A stretch of 64,000 nt of DNA from Camarhynchus parvulus (Eukaryota > Chordata > Aves > Passeriformes > Thraupidae): contig NC_044582.1 in NCBI RefSeq assembly GCF_901933205.1, positions 19,195,820-19,259,819 on the forward strand. The letters run 5' to 3'. Below the pieces are notes generated by a model. That model was given only the letters and a program-made list of their open reading frames with translations. It searched no databases and had not been told where the DNA came from. Position numbers and translations under genes: made by a program. Shown piece by piece: positions 45,036 through 56,660 of this stretch (its first letter is position 1; each line of letters begins with the position of its first letter).

Positions 45036-46507
45036 CATGTCCCCAGCAGGACTCTGCAGGGCTCAGTTTGTTTCTGCAGATGCCCCAGGACAGAGCAGCA
45101 GTGACTCCAGAGCCACAGGGCTGGTGACAAACCCAGCTGTGTCCTGGGGATGGAGACCCCCAGAGGACCTGGGAGCCTGCTCTGTGCAGCTCTCTGTGCC
45201 CTTCTGGGGCTTGCTGTCCGTCTGTCTGTCCCTTTGTTAGCAGCAGAGACGGCTGTGATCAGGAGAGGCCCTGCTTCCTCCGCCTGGACCAAGCAGCAGG
45301 TAAGGCAAAACTGCACAGAAAATGTCCAGGTGTCTGCGGGGGCTGTGGCACTGGAAGGGGAGGGGAGAGCAGCGATTTTGGGTTTGTGGGGTGTGCTGCA
45401 TTTCCAGCACTGGCGGGGCTGAGTCCCAGAGCAGAGCATCGGGCAGGTGAGGGCGTTTTGGGGCTGTGAGAGCCATCACAGCCCCAGGGCTCTGGGAGCA
45501 AATCCAGCAGGTGCTGGCCGATGACAGCCTGGCAAGTGAGCAGAAATTTGAAAAAGTTCCCTTTTCAATCTGTGCAAGGCTGGAGCTGCCCCTGAAAGCA
45601 GCCCTGACCCACAGGGAAATCTCCCATTTTCTCCTCACTGTGTAATTTCCCAGCAGGCTGATTGCTCCTCCAGCATTTTCATCACGCTGGACAAGAGAGG
45701 AGAAAATTACTGACAATTAGCTGAACTCTTCAGCCTTCACTCAAGCAGAATCCCATTGCCTGCACTGGGAACACTTCCCAGGACTGGATTCCAACTTTTC
45801 CCCCACTTACCATTTAGGAAAGGGCTGAGCAGAGCCCCTGCAGGGCCCAGCCCTGTGCTGGAACAAAAGATCTTTTTACTGTTGGTACGGGAGGCAGTGA
45901 GAAATGCTTGTGCAGAACGTGGAGCTCTGCTAAGGGAGTCTCTCACACCTGGGAGCAGGTTTGATCAGAGCAGGATTTGCCCTCAGCAATGATCTGGAGA
46001 GGCAGATGGGGAGCAGCACCCTGTGAGTGATGGGGAAGATCATTCCCCTGAAGGTTTTCTCTTTTCCAGTTGGTTTTCTGTGGAGTATCTTTCAATGCAC
46101 AAAGAAAGCACTGAACTGAGCAGCACTGCTTAATTCAGCTAAGAAAATTGTGAAGGAGCAAACAGACACACCTGGGTACAAGGATGGGATCTGTTCTGCT
46201 CCTGTGTAGCCAGACCCAAATGCTTTGAGAGAACCTGGCTGTAAAGCACTTGGGAAGCATTCACCCAGTAAATCTGAGTGACAGCTTCCCACATCCTGAT
46301 GCCTGATGCATTTGGGATTTCTTGTCCACAGGGGTTTCTGCAGCTTAAATAAATCCTCTGTGATAACTTCTCAAGAGGGTAGTACCCGAACTCCACAAAA
46401 ACAAACAGCTGACCCTGGGCAGGGATCTCATAATGACAATTTCTGAAATATCTGGAGTTCTGCATGCTGGGAGGGCTCGGAGAGAGACCCTGCAGGGCTC
46501 AGGGGAC
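45036..46507. other. unique non-coding DNA with a signal-peptide-like open segment
   Basis: Apart from the candidate at 45150-45299, nothing is recognised. Several GC-driven open frames overlap on both strands. Confidence 0.45.
45150..45299 (+). other. weak candidate first coding exon with signal-like N-terminus
   Basis: An ATG at 45150 opens a frame reading METPRGPGSLLCAALCALLG, hydrophobic through residue 30 with a plausible cleavage after LLAA. The frame meets a strong donor (AAGCAGCAG then GTAAGG) at 45299/45300, exactly 50 codons, phase 0. No promoter motif is obvious upstream and no matching second exon was found. CTG-rich songbird DNA often gives hydrophobic frames by chance, so I rate this low. 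Confidence 0.15.
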
Positions 46508-46835
46508 AGGGATCATTCCTTCCAGAGGGTTTGTGAGGCCAGAGGGGTCTATAGGGATAATTCCTTCTAGAGGGTCTGTGAGGCTCATTCCATCCAGAGG
46601 GGTCTGTGGGGACCATTCCATCCACAGGGGTCTGTAGGGACCATTCCATCCACAGGGGTCTGTAGGGACCATTCCAGGCCAGAATTGTCTGTTGGGATCA
46701 TTCCATCCAGAGGGATCTGTAGGGACCATTCCATCCAGAGAGTCTGTAGGGATCATTCATTCCAGAGGGGTCTGTAGGGACCATTCCATCCAGAGGGCTC
46801 TGTAGGGACCATTCCAGCCCAGAAGGGGATGTAGG
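46508..46835. repeat. 27-28 bp minisatellite (GGGTCTGTAGGGACCATTCC)
   Basis: About eleven copies of GGGTCTGTAGGGACCATTCC plus ATCCAGAG, with TTCCAGAG, CACAG, AGAATTGTCT and GGCCAGA variants. Its minus-strand frame gives WNGPYRPLWMEWS-type repeats that are not a gene. Confidence 0.94.
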
Positions 46836-48266
46836 AACACTGGATGGTGCCCCCACACCAGGCAGGGCTGTCTGGGAGCAGCTTTGGACAGCTGCCTGAT
46901 TAACCCTGGGCTTTTCTGCCCTTGGCCTGCAGCGCTTGTCCTGGTGCCTGCCCTTTGTCCCTGTCCCTCACCCCCAGCCAGTTCTCCACAAGATATTTCT
47001 CACAGCCCTTGCAGACAAATGAGATTTGTCACTTGCCATCCGTGTGCTGTGCCTGAGCTGGGGCGGGCTGAGCTGGGCTCTCCTGAGCTGGGCTCAGCTG
47101 GGCTGGGGCCATGGGCAGCAGGCACATCCCCCAGGCAGCCCTGTCCAGCCCTGCAGGGCTGCTCTGGGAGGTGCCAGTGCAGCTGCACTCCCCATTCCAC
47201 CTCTGCTCCGTGGGAACAGAGTGTTTCACAGCCCATGTCTGGCACTGCACAGCCCAGAGCCTGCTCTGACCCGTCCTCTGGCAGAATGAACTGTTTCTGT
47301 CACGGGAGGCACTGCCTCACCCTGCCACTTGGAACATATTTGTCTTTTCATTAATTTAAACTCGGAGCAAGAAAAATCTTTTTGCTAAGCAAAGAGGAAT
47401 TTGCAGACATGGGCATTCACAGAGCAGCTCCCCTTGCCTGCTCCAGAGCTCTGTGGTTTTTCCTTTCTTTGTTTTCCAGTAAAAATGACAGGAAGGTCGA
47501 CGTGACCGTGGCTTAAAAACTGGGACCATGAATTTGACAAATGCTGCAGCCTCACATGATTTTGCTCCCATGAGTAATTTTCTTCTTGCACCAGGAGCTC
47601 CTCAGGAGAAGGAGGAGGAGGGTGACCCCAGAGCCTTTCCAAAGGCACTCTGATAACTCCTGCTCTCTCCCTTCTGCAGGGCCATTTGTCTGGGTGCTTG
47701 ACATTTGTCCTGGTGCCACCTACTCCAGCTGCCTCTGATTGAATCACTGCTGCTGTTATTATTTCTCTGTTCCTTGGCTTTTTTTGCCAATGAACTGAAA
47801 ATACTTCCATTCTTGTTTGCTATTGATCAGATAATTCACAGGTCTCAGCTGTCCTGACGTGGCCAGCACTGCAAGTTCGTGTGCTGGAAAGGAAGCGCAT
47901 AGAAGGAGTGGTTTACACCTCTGCCCCTGTGCTTACACCGTGTTTTAATACTTGCAGTGCCTTTTGGATGTGTTACAACTGGCAGTAGCTCCATTACAAT
48001 GCATTTATTGTGTTTCCAGGAGGGCAATTGTACCTGGGAAAGCAAAACAACTCAGAATTCTTCTGAAATTGCTCAGCTCTGCTTTTATTTTTATTTTTCC
48101 CCGGAAAAAAAGAAGGGAGAAAAAAAACCAAACCCTGTTGTAGATGAAATAATTGCAACTGGTACTTGCCTGAAAATTCGCCAAAACTTGGGAGTGTTTG
48201 GTCCTGTCCTCCTGCCCTGCTCAGCAGGGAGTGCCCAGGAGCTGCTGCCTCCCCCTCTGACATCCC
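46836..48266. other. unique non-coding DNA
   Basis: A short GCTGAGCTGGGCTC-type internal repetition lies at 47060-47105. Otherwise unique sequence with no gene recognised. Confidence 0.5.
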
Positions 48267-48432
48267 TGGGAGCAGTGGGATTGGGGAGCAGGGAGATATT
48301 GGGGAGCATTGGGATTGGAGGGCAGTGAGACTGGGAGCAGTGGGATATTGGGGGGCAGTGGGATATTGGGGAGCAGTGGGATATTGGGGGGCAGTGGGAT
48401 ATTGGGGACAGTGGGGTATTGGGGACAGTGGG
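48267..48432. repeat. 18-bp minisatellite (GGGGAGCAGTGGGATATT)
   Basis: About nine copies with GGGGGCAGTGGGATATT and GGGGACAGTGGGGTATT variants. Purine-rich on +. It encodes IGEQWDI or IPLLPNIPLPPN-type repeats by chance, since 18 bp is six codons. Confidence 0.95.
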
Positions 48433-49159
48433 GTCTGTGATAAGGGCACAGCAGCACGATAACCTTGACCTCAGCACTTGGGCTCTCAGTTAAGTCAGGT
48501 GTCCATGCAAAGCAGTCTCTGAGTTATTTCCCTGAGAGATCCCAAATACCAGGTGATTCATGACCTATTCCACGTTTTCACGCACCTTCGACCAGGACAC
48601 AAATATTTCCTTTTGCCTCCACCATTATTGCCATTCAGAGGGCTGCAGGGATACAGAATTACACAACTATTTGCTTCTCCAGTCGTGCTGTGTTTTTGCA
48701 GGGTGATTTATGGAGCTGTGACCAGGAGACCTTTCCCTAATAACGGATTTTTCCCAATGAATTTGCATCGTTTTCATAGGTCATACTCCTCACTTCAGTT
48801 CCTTTGCCTGCCATTTGCTCTGGCTGTTAAACAGCTTTAAAATTCAAGTGTGATTATTCAGAAATCACTCCATAAAACATGATCTGCCAGGAGGCGCCGG
48901 GCTCTCCCTCTGCCTCACTCGAGGAAGGAGAAGCTGCCGAGTTTGAATGAGCACTGGAAAGTTCATTAGGGATAATTGTTGATTAGATAGGGAAGTGAAT
49001 TATAGAAATGAGATCAGAAACATGTAATTGTCTCCACCGTGGGCAGGATGCTGTGCAGAGGGAGGGATGGGAGCAGGGAGGGATTGCAGCTAATGCAGCC
49101 TGACAAACCCTGAACATTCCCTGCTGCCCAGCATTCCCTGGGCTCAGCTCCTGGCACAG
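48433..49159. other. unique non-coding DNA
   Basis: No repeat or gene recognised. Confidence 0.5.
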
Positions 49160-49333
49160 GGAGCCGGGGGAAACTGGGATGGAAAGGCACAGAGGGGAGG
49201 GGAACTGGGATGGGAATGGCACAGAGGTGTGGGGAACTGGGATTTGAAAGGCACAGAGCTGTGGGGAACTGGGATGGGAATGGCACAGAGGGGTGGGGAA
49301 CTGGGATGGGAGAGGCACAGAGGGGTGGGGAGG
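49160..49333. repeat. minisatellite of about 32 bp (GGGGAACTGGGATGGGAATG)
   Basis: Five to six units of GGGGAACTGGGATGGGAATG plus GCACAGAGGGGT, with AAAGGCACAGAGCTGT and AGAGGCACAG variants. Confidence 0.93.
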
Positions 49334-49378
49334 CTGCAGGGGCTCTCTGAGGAGCAGCACAGTGGGGCTTTGGCTGTC

Positions 49379-49672
49379 CCAGAATCCCAGAAGGGTTTAG
49401 GTTGGAAGAGACCTTCAGGATCACTTCATTTCCCCCCTGCCATGGCAGGGACACCTCCCACTGTCCCAGGTGCTCCAGCCCCAGTGTCCAGCCTGGCCTT
49501 GGGCACTGCCAGGGATCCAGGGGCAGCCCCAGCTGCTCTGGGCACCTGTGCCAGGGCTGCCCACCCTGCCAGGGAGGATTTGTTCAATCCAACCCTGCTC
49601 TCTCCCCATCTGAATCCATTCCCTGTTGCCCTGACCCTCTGTGCCCTTTCCAAGTCCCCCTAACTGGACAAA
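49379..49672 (-). mobile_element. CR1 LINE 3' end, longer copy
   Basis: Antisense tail beginning CCAGAATCCCAGAAGGGTTT and AGGTTGGAAGAGACCTTCAG. It then has CCTGCCATGGCAGGGACACC, GGGATCCAGGGGCAGCCCCA, and CTGCCCACCCTGCCAGGGAG, and continues into AATCCATTCCCTGTTGCCCT and CCTTTCCAAGTCCCCCT. The tail start differs from the GGTTTGGGTTGG copies. Confidence 0.92.
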
Positions 49673-50839
49673 CAGTTTGCAATAATTCCTCTGCCCTTTC
49701 CTTCCCCAGGCTGGTGTGACACTGCAGGTGTGAGGCTGAGCCCCAGGTAAGGGACAGGGACAGGTCCCCCCAACACATCCCAGATGGGGCTGGTTTGTGG
49801 GAAGTGCCTTTATGGAGCAGGAAATTGGAGTTGCCAGTGTCTGTTTTCCTTAGAATAATGAAATGCTAAAATAACACCACCAGTGCTGGCTCCTAGTGTC
49901 ACTGTTATTTGTTTTGCTTTGAGCACAAATACTGGAGCACAAGATGGCATTTTCTTATCTGAGTGGGGTCCAAGAGTGCAAAAGGGATCTGGGAAGGGAT
50001 TTTGTAAATTTGGGGTTGGATGGTAACGGATGGAAGAAAAAAGGACTTTAAAACAAAACTTGCAGGTAGGGGAGAAGGAAAAACCATTTCTGTGCCTTTA
50101 TGTAAGTGAGCTGCTGAAATGAAGCATTCAGTGAGAAATGATGAGGGATATTGGGAGCTGGAAAAGAGACCAGGTGCTCCAGAGCATGGAAATGGGGAAA
50201 GGGAGAGGCCAGCCACTAAAAGGGTGGAAATATTGAAAAACTGAAGGTGTCTGTGGGGCTGCAGAGTTAACCTTGAGGAGAGAACGTTCTGCTGGAGCTC
50301 TGGGCAAGGTTAAACCTGGACATATTTCTCTCCCCTCAAACTCTGCTTTTTCCAAGCCTCATTAACTGTTTTGCTGAACATTACAATCATTTCTCTTCTG
50401 CCAGGTTAGATCACATTTTTCAACCTTTTAGGTACAAGACCTTAGAATTATTGATCCAATGAATCATACTGACTGAGGTGCTGGCTGCTGCTGCGAGCTC
50501 CTGGAGAACCCAGGATGTTGCCTAAATACTGAGCAGATTTCTCTGAAATTCTGTAACTTGGGGGGTGGTTTTCTTTGTGGAAGAAGCAGCAGCACGGGAA
50601 CATCACCTCTTTAGGGTTCTTAGGGTACTGTGTGATGGTTAAGGCTTCTAAAGATGCCCAAACACCAAATGAAACCCCAGTCAGGGATATTTTCTTTGTA
50701 ATGGTGAGGTCTGTGCACCACCAAGGCATTCTGGGCTTGGGGATGGATTTGGGGTGTTTTATTTGCCAGCTGGGTGTGCAATGAGCAGGAGTAGGTTTGA
50801 CTTTTGGGGTCTGCACCCTCCAGCCCAGGGGGGTTTATA
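49673..50839. other. unique non-coding DNA
   Basis: No repeat or gene recognised. Confidence 0.5.
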
Positions 50840-51035
50840 AGGATGGAATTGTTCCTTGGAGCGTGGGCAGGCCTGGCACAGGTGCCCAGAGCAGCTGGGG
50901 CTGCCCCTGGATCCCTGGCAGTGCCCAAGGCCAGGCTGGACATTGGGGCTGGGAGCACCTGGGACAGTGGGAGGTGTCCCTGCCATGGCACTGGGTGGGA
51001 TTTAGGGTCCCTTCAACCCAAATCTTTTTGGGGTT
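50840..51035 (+). mobile_element. CR1 LINE 3' end with a small internal deletion
   Basis: Sense copy with GCACAGGTGCCCAGAGCAGC, CCAAGGCCAGGCTGGACATT and GGTGTCCCTGCCATGGCACT. The usual GGGGTGGC after CCATGGCA is missing. It ends GGGTCCCTTCAACCCAAATC. The outer LTR begins about 60 bp further on. Confidence 0.9.
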
Positions 51036-51092
51036 CTAAGAATTTTCTTTCTATTGTTTGAGGAGCTGCAGGAATTGCAGCTCCTGGGGAGG

Positions 51093-51798
51093 AAGAAGTG
51101 TGGTGGTGTTCTCAGGGGTCCCCAGACAAGGAAAGATGAGAATGTTGACTCCATGTTTCAGGAGGCTGATTTATTATTTTATTATATATATTATATTAAA
51201 ACTATACTAAAAGAATAGGAGAAAGGATTTTGTGGAGGGATAGAATGTAAGAAAATAAAGATAGTGCAGAAAACAATCTCATACCTGAGGAGATGCAGCT
51301 GTACTAATCACCAAAGATTAGGAACAGGCCTGCCCTTAACAGGCTACAGCTGTGTCCAGTAAGAAGCCGAGGGAGTTGGGTGGTTGAAAAGAGATGGAGT
51401 TTGTTGGTTGTGCTGTGAAGAGAGTTGGAGTTTGTTGGCTGCACTGTGAAGAAGAAGAAAGAGTCAGTGCTGTGAGCAGCTGCCCATGAGGAATCACCGA
51501 GAAGGTACGGGGACTTTTGTAATATGATGACAACAGGATTTCATCAGAAGGCTGGCAAGGAATAGAAAGGAATGGAATGATAATAAAATCTTGTGACTGA
51601 CCGGAGAGTCTGAGACAGCTGGGCTGTGATTGGCCATTAATTAGAAACAATCACATGAGACCAATCACAGATGCACCTGTTGCATTCCACAGCAGCAGAA
51701 AGTCATTGTTTGCATTTCATTTCTGAGACCTCTCATCTTCTCAGGAGAAAAGATCCTAAGGAAAGGATTTTCCATAAAATGTGTCTGTGACAAAGAAG
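51093..51798 (-). mobile_element. outer solo LTR 51099-51792 with target-site duplication AAGAAG, interrupted by a second LTR
   Basis: Starts TGTGGTGGTGTTCTCAGGGG at 51099 and ends AATGTGTCTGTGACA at 51792. AAGAAG occurs at 51093-51098 and 51793-51798. Apart from the insertion it is collinear with 34528-34928, with the same GACTCCATGTTTCAGGAGGC start, the AT-rich segment, CTGTGATTGGCCATTAATTA and GATGCACCTGTTGCATTCCA. Subtracting the 305-bp insert and one 6-bp repeat leaves 383 bp, close to the other copies. Sense is inferred minus. Confidence 0.95.
51231..51535. mobile_element. nested solo LTR of a different family, target-site duplication GGATTT
   Basis: Begins TGTGGAGGGATAGAATGTAA at 51231 and ends GTAATATGATGACAACA at 51535, 305 bp. 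GGATTT lies immediately before (51225-51230) and after (51536-51541), and joining across it restores the LTR motif GGATTTCATCAGAAGGC seen at 34.6 kb. It contains an imperfect internal duplication (GAGTTTGTTGGTTGTGCTGT and GAGTTTGTTGGCTGCACTGT). The 6-bp duplication suggests a class II (ERVK-like) integrase. No coding sequence. Confidence 0.93.
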
Positions 51799-52384
51799 AG
51801 CCCCAAGGGCAGGGGAGGCAGGGCTGGGGTGCTGCCTGCCCTGCTGGGCTGGAAATGCCCCAGGGAGTTCTGCCAGGGGGAGAACAGGACAGGGACAGCC
51901 CCAGGCCTGGCCATCAGGTTCTTGTCCTCCAGCCCCAGTACTTGTGTTTGCTTTAAAAAGCTTCTTTTAAACTTTTCTTTAAAAGGCTTCTTAAAAGTGC
52001 CAGGAAAATCCCACCTGGCACCCTGAGTGCTTCAGCATCAGACAGGAATCTGAGCATCCCCCAAATAATGGAAATGAAATATCCTCTTAATTAGCTAAAA
52101 CGTGATGGTTTTAAATACCAAATAATGATGCCAGTAGATATTGATAAAATCCCATTACTCGTGGTGTTTCTTTGTGTGTTTACAGAAGGAATGCATCATT
52201 CATGAGCTTCGCACCAACCTGGGACTGCAGAGCTGCACGTGGATGTTGGGGTGCCACAAAATACAAAACATTCACTGGCAAGGCAGCAATCCTGGCAGCT
52301 CCGAGCTGCTCTCCAGAAGGGTCAGGAGAAATCAGCTGTGGGATTTAATTTTTGATAGAATTTGATAATCAAAGATGGACTTGG
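51799..52384. other. unique non-coding DNA
   Basis: A short AAAAGGCTTCTT/AAAAAGCTTCTT doublet lies near 51955-51995. No gene recognised. Confidence 0.5.
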
Positions 52385-52427
52385 GCATTTTGAGGTCTTT
52401 TCCAGCCTTAATGATTCTGTAATATTG
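52385..52427 (+). mobile_element. CR1-like terminal fragment
   Basis: GAGGTCTTTTCCAGCCTTAA followed by TGATTCTGTAATAT. This is the sense form of the GGTTGGAAAAGACCTC tail type, the same subfamily as 40950-41032. Only the extreme 3' end is left, possibly with some older sequence upstream. Confidence 0.7.
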
Positions 52428-52982
52428 AACAGAAATTCCCAATTCACTTCTCTGCTTTGTAGGAATAAGGAGAGGGAAATAGTTAATAATTTGGAATAAA
52501 ATTAACTTTCCTTTAGCAAAACAAGCAGCAGCAAAAAAGCTGTGGTAATTCTCTTGCAGCTTTCCAAAGCAATTAGGCTGTAATGACTGCTGAAGAGATT
52601 TTCATGTTGTTTCAAACACTGGTTGGAACAACTGGAAGCTACAAATTTTTTCTCATTGTGACTTTATTATCTGAAAGGAAATGACTAATTTGGAGTTGGT
52701 TATTATTGTTTTATAGCCCATGAAATATAAGTATCTAAGTAAACATTTCCACGAATTCAAATATTTAATACACAGAATGCGAAATACATAAGCCCTCAGC
52801 TTCTGAGCCAGATTTTACTGTATTACCATGATTATATTCATGCCAGAAAATAAATGTTCTCTCTTCCTAGGCCTGTTTTTCACAGTCACTTCTGCCCTGA
52901 GGTCAAATGTGTGGTGAGCAGAGGAGAGCAGCACAGAGAATCCTGGAATCACAGCTTGGGTGGGAGGGTGTTAGAGGGGAAC
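52428..52982. other. unique AT-rich non-coding DNA
   Basis: No repeat or gene recognised; AT-rich to about 52.87 kb. Confidence 0.5.
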
Positions 52983-53552
52983 TCTGAGGAGGTTTCATGG
53001 GTGTTAAAGGAGGTTTCATTGAATATTTAAGGAGGGTTCGTTGGATATTTAAGGAGATTTCATTGGATATCAAAGGAAGTTTCATTGGATATCTAAGGAG
53101 GTTTCAGTGGATGTTAAAGGTGTTTTTATTGGGTATTAATGAAGGTCACACTGGATGTTAAAGGAGGTGTCATTGAATATTTAAGGAGATTTCAGTGGAT
53201 GTTAAAGGAGGTTTCAGTGGATATTTAAAGGAGGTTTCATTGAACGTTTAAGGAGGGTTCGTTGGATATTTAAGGAGATTTCATTGGATATCTAAGGAGG
53301 TTTCAGTGGATGTTAAAGGAGGTTTTATTGGGTATTAATGAAGGTCACACTGGATGTTAAAGGAGGTTTCAGTGGATGTTAAAGGAGGTTTCGTTGAGTA
53401 TTTAAGGAGGTTTCAGTGGATATTTAAAGGAGGCTTCATTGAATATTTAAGGAGATTTCAGTGGATATCAAAGGAGGTCACACTGGATATTTAAGGAGGT
53501 CTCAGTGGGTGTTAAAGGAGGTTTCATTGGGTATTAAAGGAGGTCTCATTGC
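52983..53552. repeat. AT/purine-rich minisatellite, unit about 22-25 bp, with higher-order period of about 221 bp
   Basis: About 24 units of the form GGATATTTAAGGAGGTTTCATT, with GATGTTAAAGG, GGTATTAATGAAGGTCACACT and CAAAGGAAG variants. The variant order starting at GTTCGTTGGATATTTAAGG (53036) is repeated from 53257, so a block of about 221 bp was duplicated as a whole. Strong purine bias on +. Confidence 0.95.
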
Positions 53553-54488
53553 AGCTCCCACCTCTGCATCCTCTGGCCAGAAGAGGCAAAACTCCCTCTG
53601 AGGTGAAGCTGCTGGGACAGAAAGCACTGGGCAGGTGCTGTGCAGGTAACACATTTTATAATCCAGCAGTGCTGGTTCCTCCTGAAAAACACCTCCAGGA
53701 AATACTAAAACATCCCTGTAACTGATTTCCAGCTGCCCTGTCTTTAGGAATTGCTGTGAGTTGCCTTTCAGTGAGGCAGCTCCCCTGGAATGGAGCTCTT
53801 CACCTCAGGTTGGGAGTGCAACTGAGGAGTGAGAGGGAAAGGGAAGGTGTTGGATAGAGCACAGAGAATCAGGATTATGATAATTCTGATTTATTCTGTT
53901 ACCATGTCTCTTTATAACACACGAGCTTCGTGGTGTGGAACAATGGAGATAAATTTTGGCCCCTTATTTTTTCATAGCCCTTTTCCAGCTGTATATCATC
54001 AGTTTGCCTCTCATTTAGATACTTGCTCCTACTTCAGGAAAAATAAAGAAATCCCAGCAGTGTAGGTAATAAAGGCAGGGAAACAAACTCGGAAGTGCAT
54101 TTTACAATGGGATTTGATTGTGATAATTTTTCATGTGTTAAAAAAGGAGCATGCTGCCTTTCTCTGGGAACTGTTTGGGTTTATGCTTTGTTGGGATTTT
54201 TTCCCATCCTCAGCTTGTAGTCACATGGAAGGGTTTTTTTGTTTCAAAGGAACAGAGAGGCATCTCTGCATTTATTAGCTGAGTTCGTTGAAAAACAGTA
54301 TTTTATAATTTACTGAGGCTGGAAGCTGCACAGGTAACAGCTGAAACAAGAACTTCAGGCAGAGCGAATTCACATTTTGGAAGTGCACCTCCCTGCAAGT
54401 CTGTCTGCAGGTAGGTGAAGGGCTTGGCTCTCTCTCGTTCTTGTGCCACAGAAATTCCCTGGTTCCTTTGGCAGGTTGGGGTGGGGAT
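53553..54488. other. unique non-coding DNA
   Basis: No repeat or gene recognised. Confidence 0.5.
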
Positions 54489-54990
54489 CAGCAGAATCAT
54501 AGAATGGTTTGGGTTGGAAGGACCTTAAAGCTCATCCCATTCCACCTCCCACTGTCCCAGGTGTCCCCAAGCCCCAATGTCCATGGGCACTTCCAGGGAT
54601 GCAGGGGCAGCCCCAGCTGCTCTGGGCACCTGTGCCAGGGCTGCCCACCTTGCAGGGAGGAATTCACCCCTAATATCTGACCTAAACCTGCTCTCTCTCC
54701 TTTGTTGAAGCCATTCCCCCATCCTGTCATTGCCTCTCTTGTCAAGAGCCTCTCTCATCTATCTTTGCTGTGATCCCCTCCAGGCCACCCTGAGCTCAGG
54801 CCAAAGCTTCTCCTGTGCAGGTGAGCAATGCCAGCTGTGCCAGCCTTTCCTGCCAGCAGAGCTGCTCCATCCCCTGATCCCCCTGGAGCCTCCTCTGGGC
54901 TCTCTGAGCGGCTCCAGGGCTGGGGCAGCTCTGCACGTGGGAAATCACCTGGGCACAGGGCAGGACCTGCTGGCCCTGCTCAGATCATCC
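54489..54990 (-). mobile_element. CR1 LINE 3' part, longest copy in the window
   Basis: Starts with an intact-looking tail CAGCAGAATCATAGAATGGT, TTGGGTTGGAAGGACCTTAA. It then runs through GCTCTGGGCACCTGTGCCAG, the CCTAATATCTGACCTAAACC block, GAAGCCATTCCCCCATCCTG, CAGCCTTTCCTGCCAGCAGA, GAGCCTCCTCTGGGCTCTCT and CACCTGGGCACAGGGCAGGA. About 500 bp, reaching further upstream than the others but still outside or at the edge of coding sequence. The CCATGGCAGGGACA motif near the tail is deleted. Confidence 0.9.
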
Positions 54991-56660
54991 CCTCAGACAT
55001 CCTGAGGAGCGCCCTGCTGCTCCCTCTGCCCAGCTCCCCTCAGCTCCCCTTTCCCAGCCACTTCACATGAATTTACCCACAGAACTCTCTGGCTTTGATG
55101 TGCTTGGTGTGATGGGCAGGCAACTGAAGGTCTCGTGCTGCTGCACAGGCACTGAGGGATCTGTGGTGCCTCGGGGATGTTGCTCCTCAGCTGCAGTCCT
55201 TGGGAGCTGGCCACAATTGTTCCACTCAAACAAAAGCAGCTAATGAAAGGATTTTAATTTGCTGATCAGCTATTCAGAGAGAGGAAGGGCCCTGCTAGGT
55301 GTCCTTGGAGACTGGCAATGAGCACTGGGAATCACAACATTCCCATTTATTTACACTCCCCAGCCAGCTCCTGTGTGGGTAATGCTGCTGGACGTGTCCT
55401 CAGCCTCACACTTCATTGCCTCCACCTCCCATGGCCTTTCCCTGGGCTTTTTGAAGGCCTCCAGAGGTGCTGCTGGTCCCCTTGTCCCAGCCAGGAGCTC
55501 CCTGTGTGGCTCACAGTGGGGACATCTGCTGGAAACTCGTTCCAAGAAGTTCATTAGAACTTTATTAGAAATGTATTATTTACTAGCCTGCTCAGCCAGC
55601 CTGAAAACCTTTCTGTGGCTGTAGCTTTTTAGAAAAGGATTTGTTTGAAGAGCTGCATTTCTGATGGGAACCCAAATCTCAGGCATTTCTTTGGTAGGAC
55701 CCTCAAGTGCTCAATCCCCAGCAGTTTTCTGTCAGGGCAGACAAAACCAGGACTAAAGCTCCTTTAGGAATGGGACCCTGGGGGCAAATCCTCCTTCCTG
55801 CCATGGGATGAGGATGCCTTGGGTGTGGGAACCACGGGAAGGGACACGAGGAGTGGATGTGGTTGCCTGAAGATAAGGAGAGGCTGGCGGCAGCTCTGAG
55901 CTTTTCAGTGTGAATTCCAGCAGCAATCAGAGTTGTATTCATTAAGAACAATTAACTTCACCCACATGCTCATGGCAAAAGTAAGGAAAGAAGGTTTAGG
56001 GAGTAAGACAGAAAGAATATATTGAATTTCAGTTCCATGTTCTGTTTAGAAAGGTGAAATATTTTCCACTGTGTTTATTTTCTGAGCAAAATCATATATT
56101 TTTTAACATTTAAACAAACAAATATACAAAGCAATTTCAGGTAAATTCCCACCCTCACCTGTCAGGCTTTGAAGGTGGTGCCAGAGGAACTGACAGCCAC
56201 ACCGTTTGCTGCTGTGATTCCATGTCCATGTCAGAGCACAGCAGAACTGGACATTAGGAGAGGCTGGGTCTTGCTGAGCACTTTCATTTCTGCCATTCCT
56301 CCCCCAGAGCCCCTCCTGCAGTGCCAGAGCTGCCGAGCTGTGGCACCAAATGCCTGGACAGTGTCACTCTACCTGAGAACACCAGGTACTCACAGGAAAG
56401 AAGATATTTTTCTTTGGCTGAAATAGATCCTTAAAAAACGTATTCTGAAATAAGCGAAGAGAAAGGACCCATGGTGTGAGAAAATGTCCATATTGAGAAT
56501 GCAGATTCTGTTCTGCTTTGTCCCTGTAAAGCCTGGAGTCCTTGTGCTGCTGTCCGTGGTAAATTATGGATCACCTCTTTTCTGACTCCTTTTATTATTA
56601 TCTCCTGTTACCCATTCTTCCTTACCCTACTCATCATCTTCCCTCCTCTTCACAGAGTGT
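54991..56660. other. unique non-coding DNA
   Basis: No repeat or gene recognised; AT-rich patch at 55.98-56.14 kb. Confidence 0.5.
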
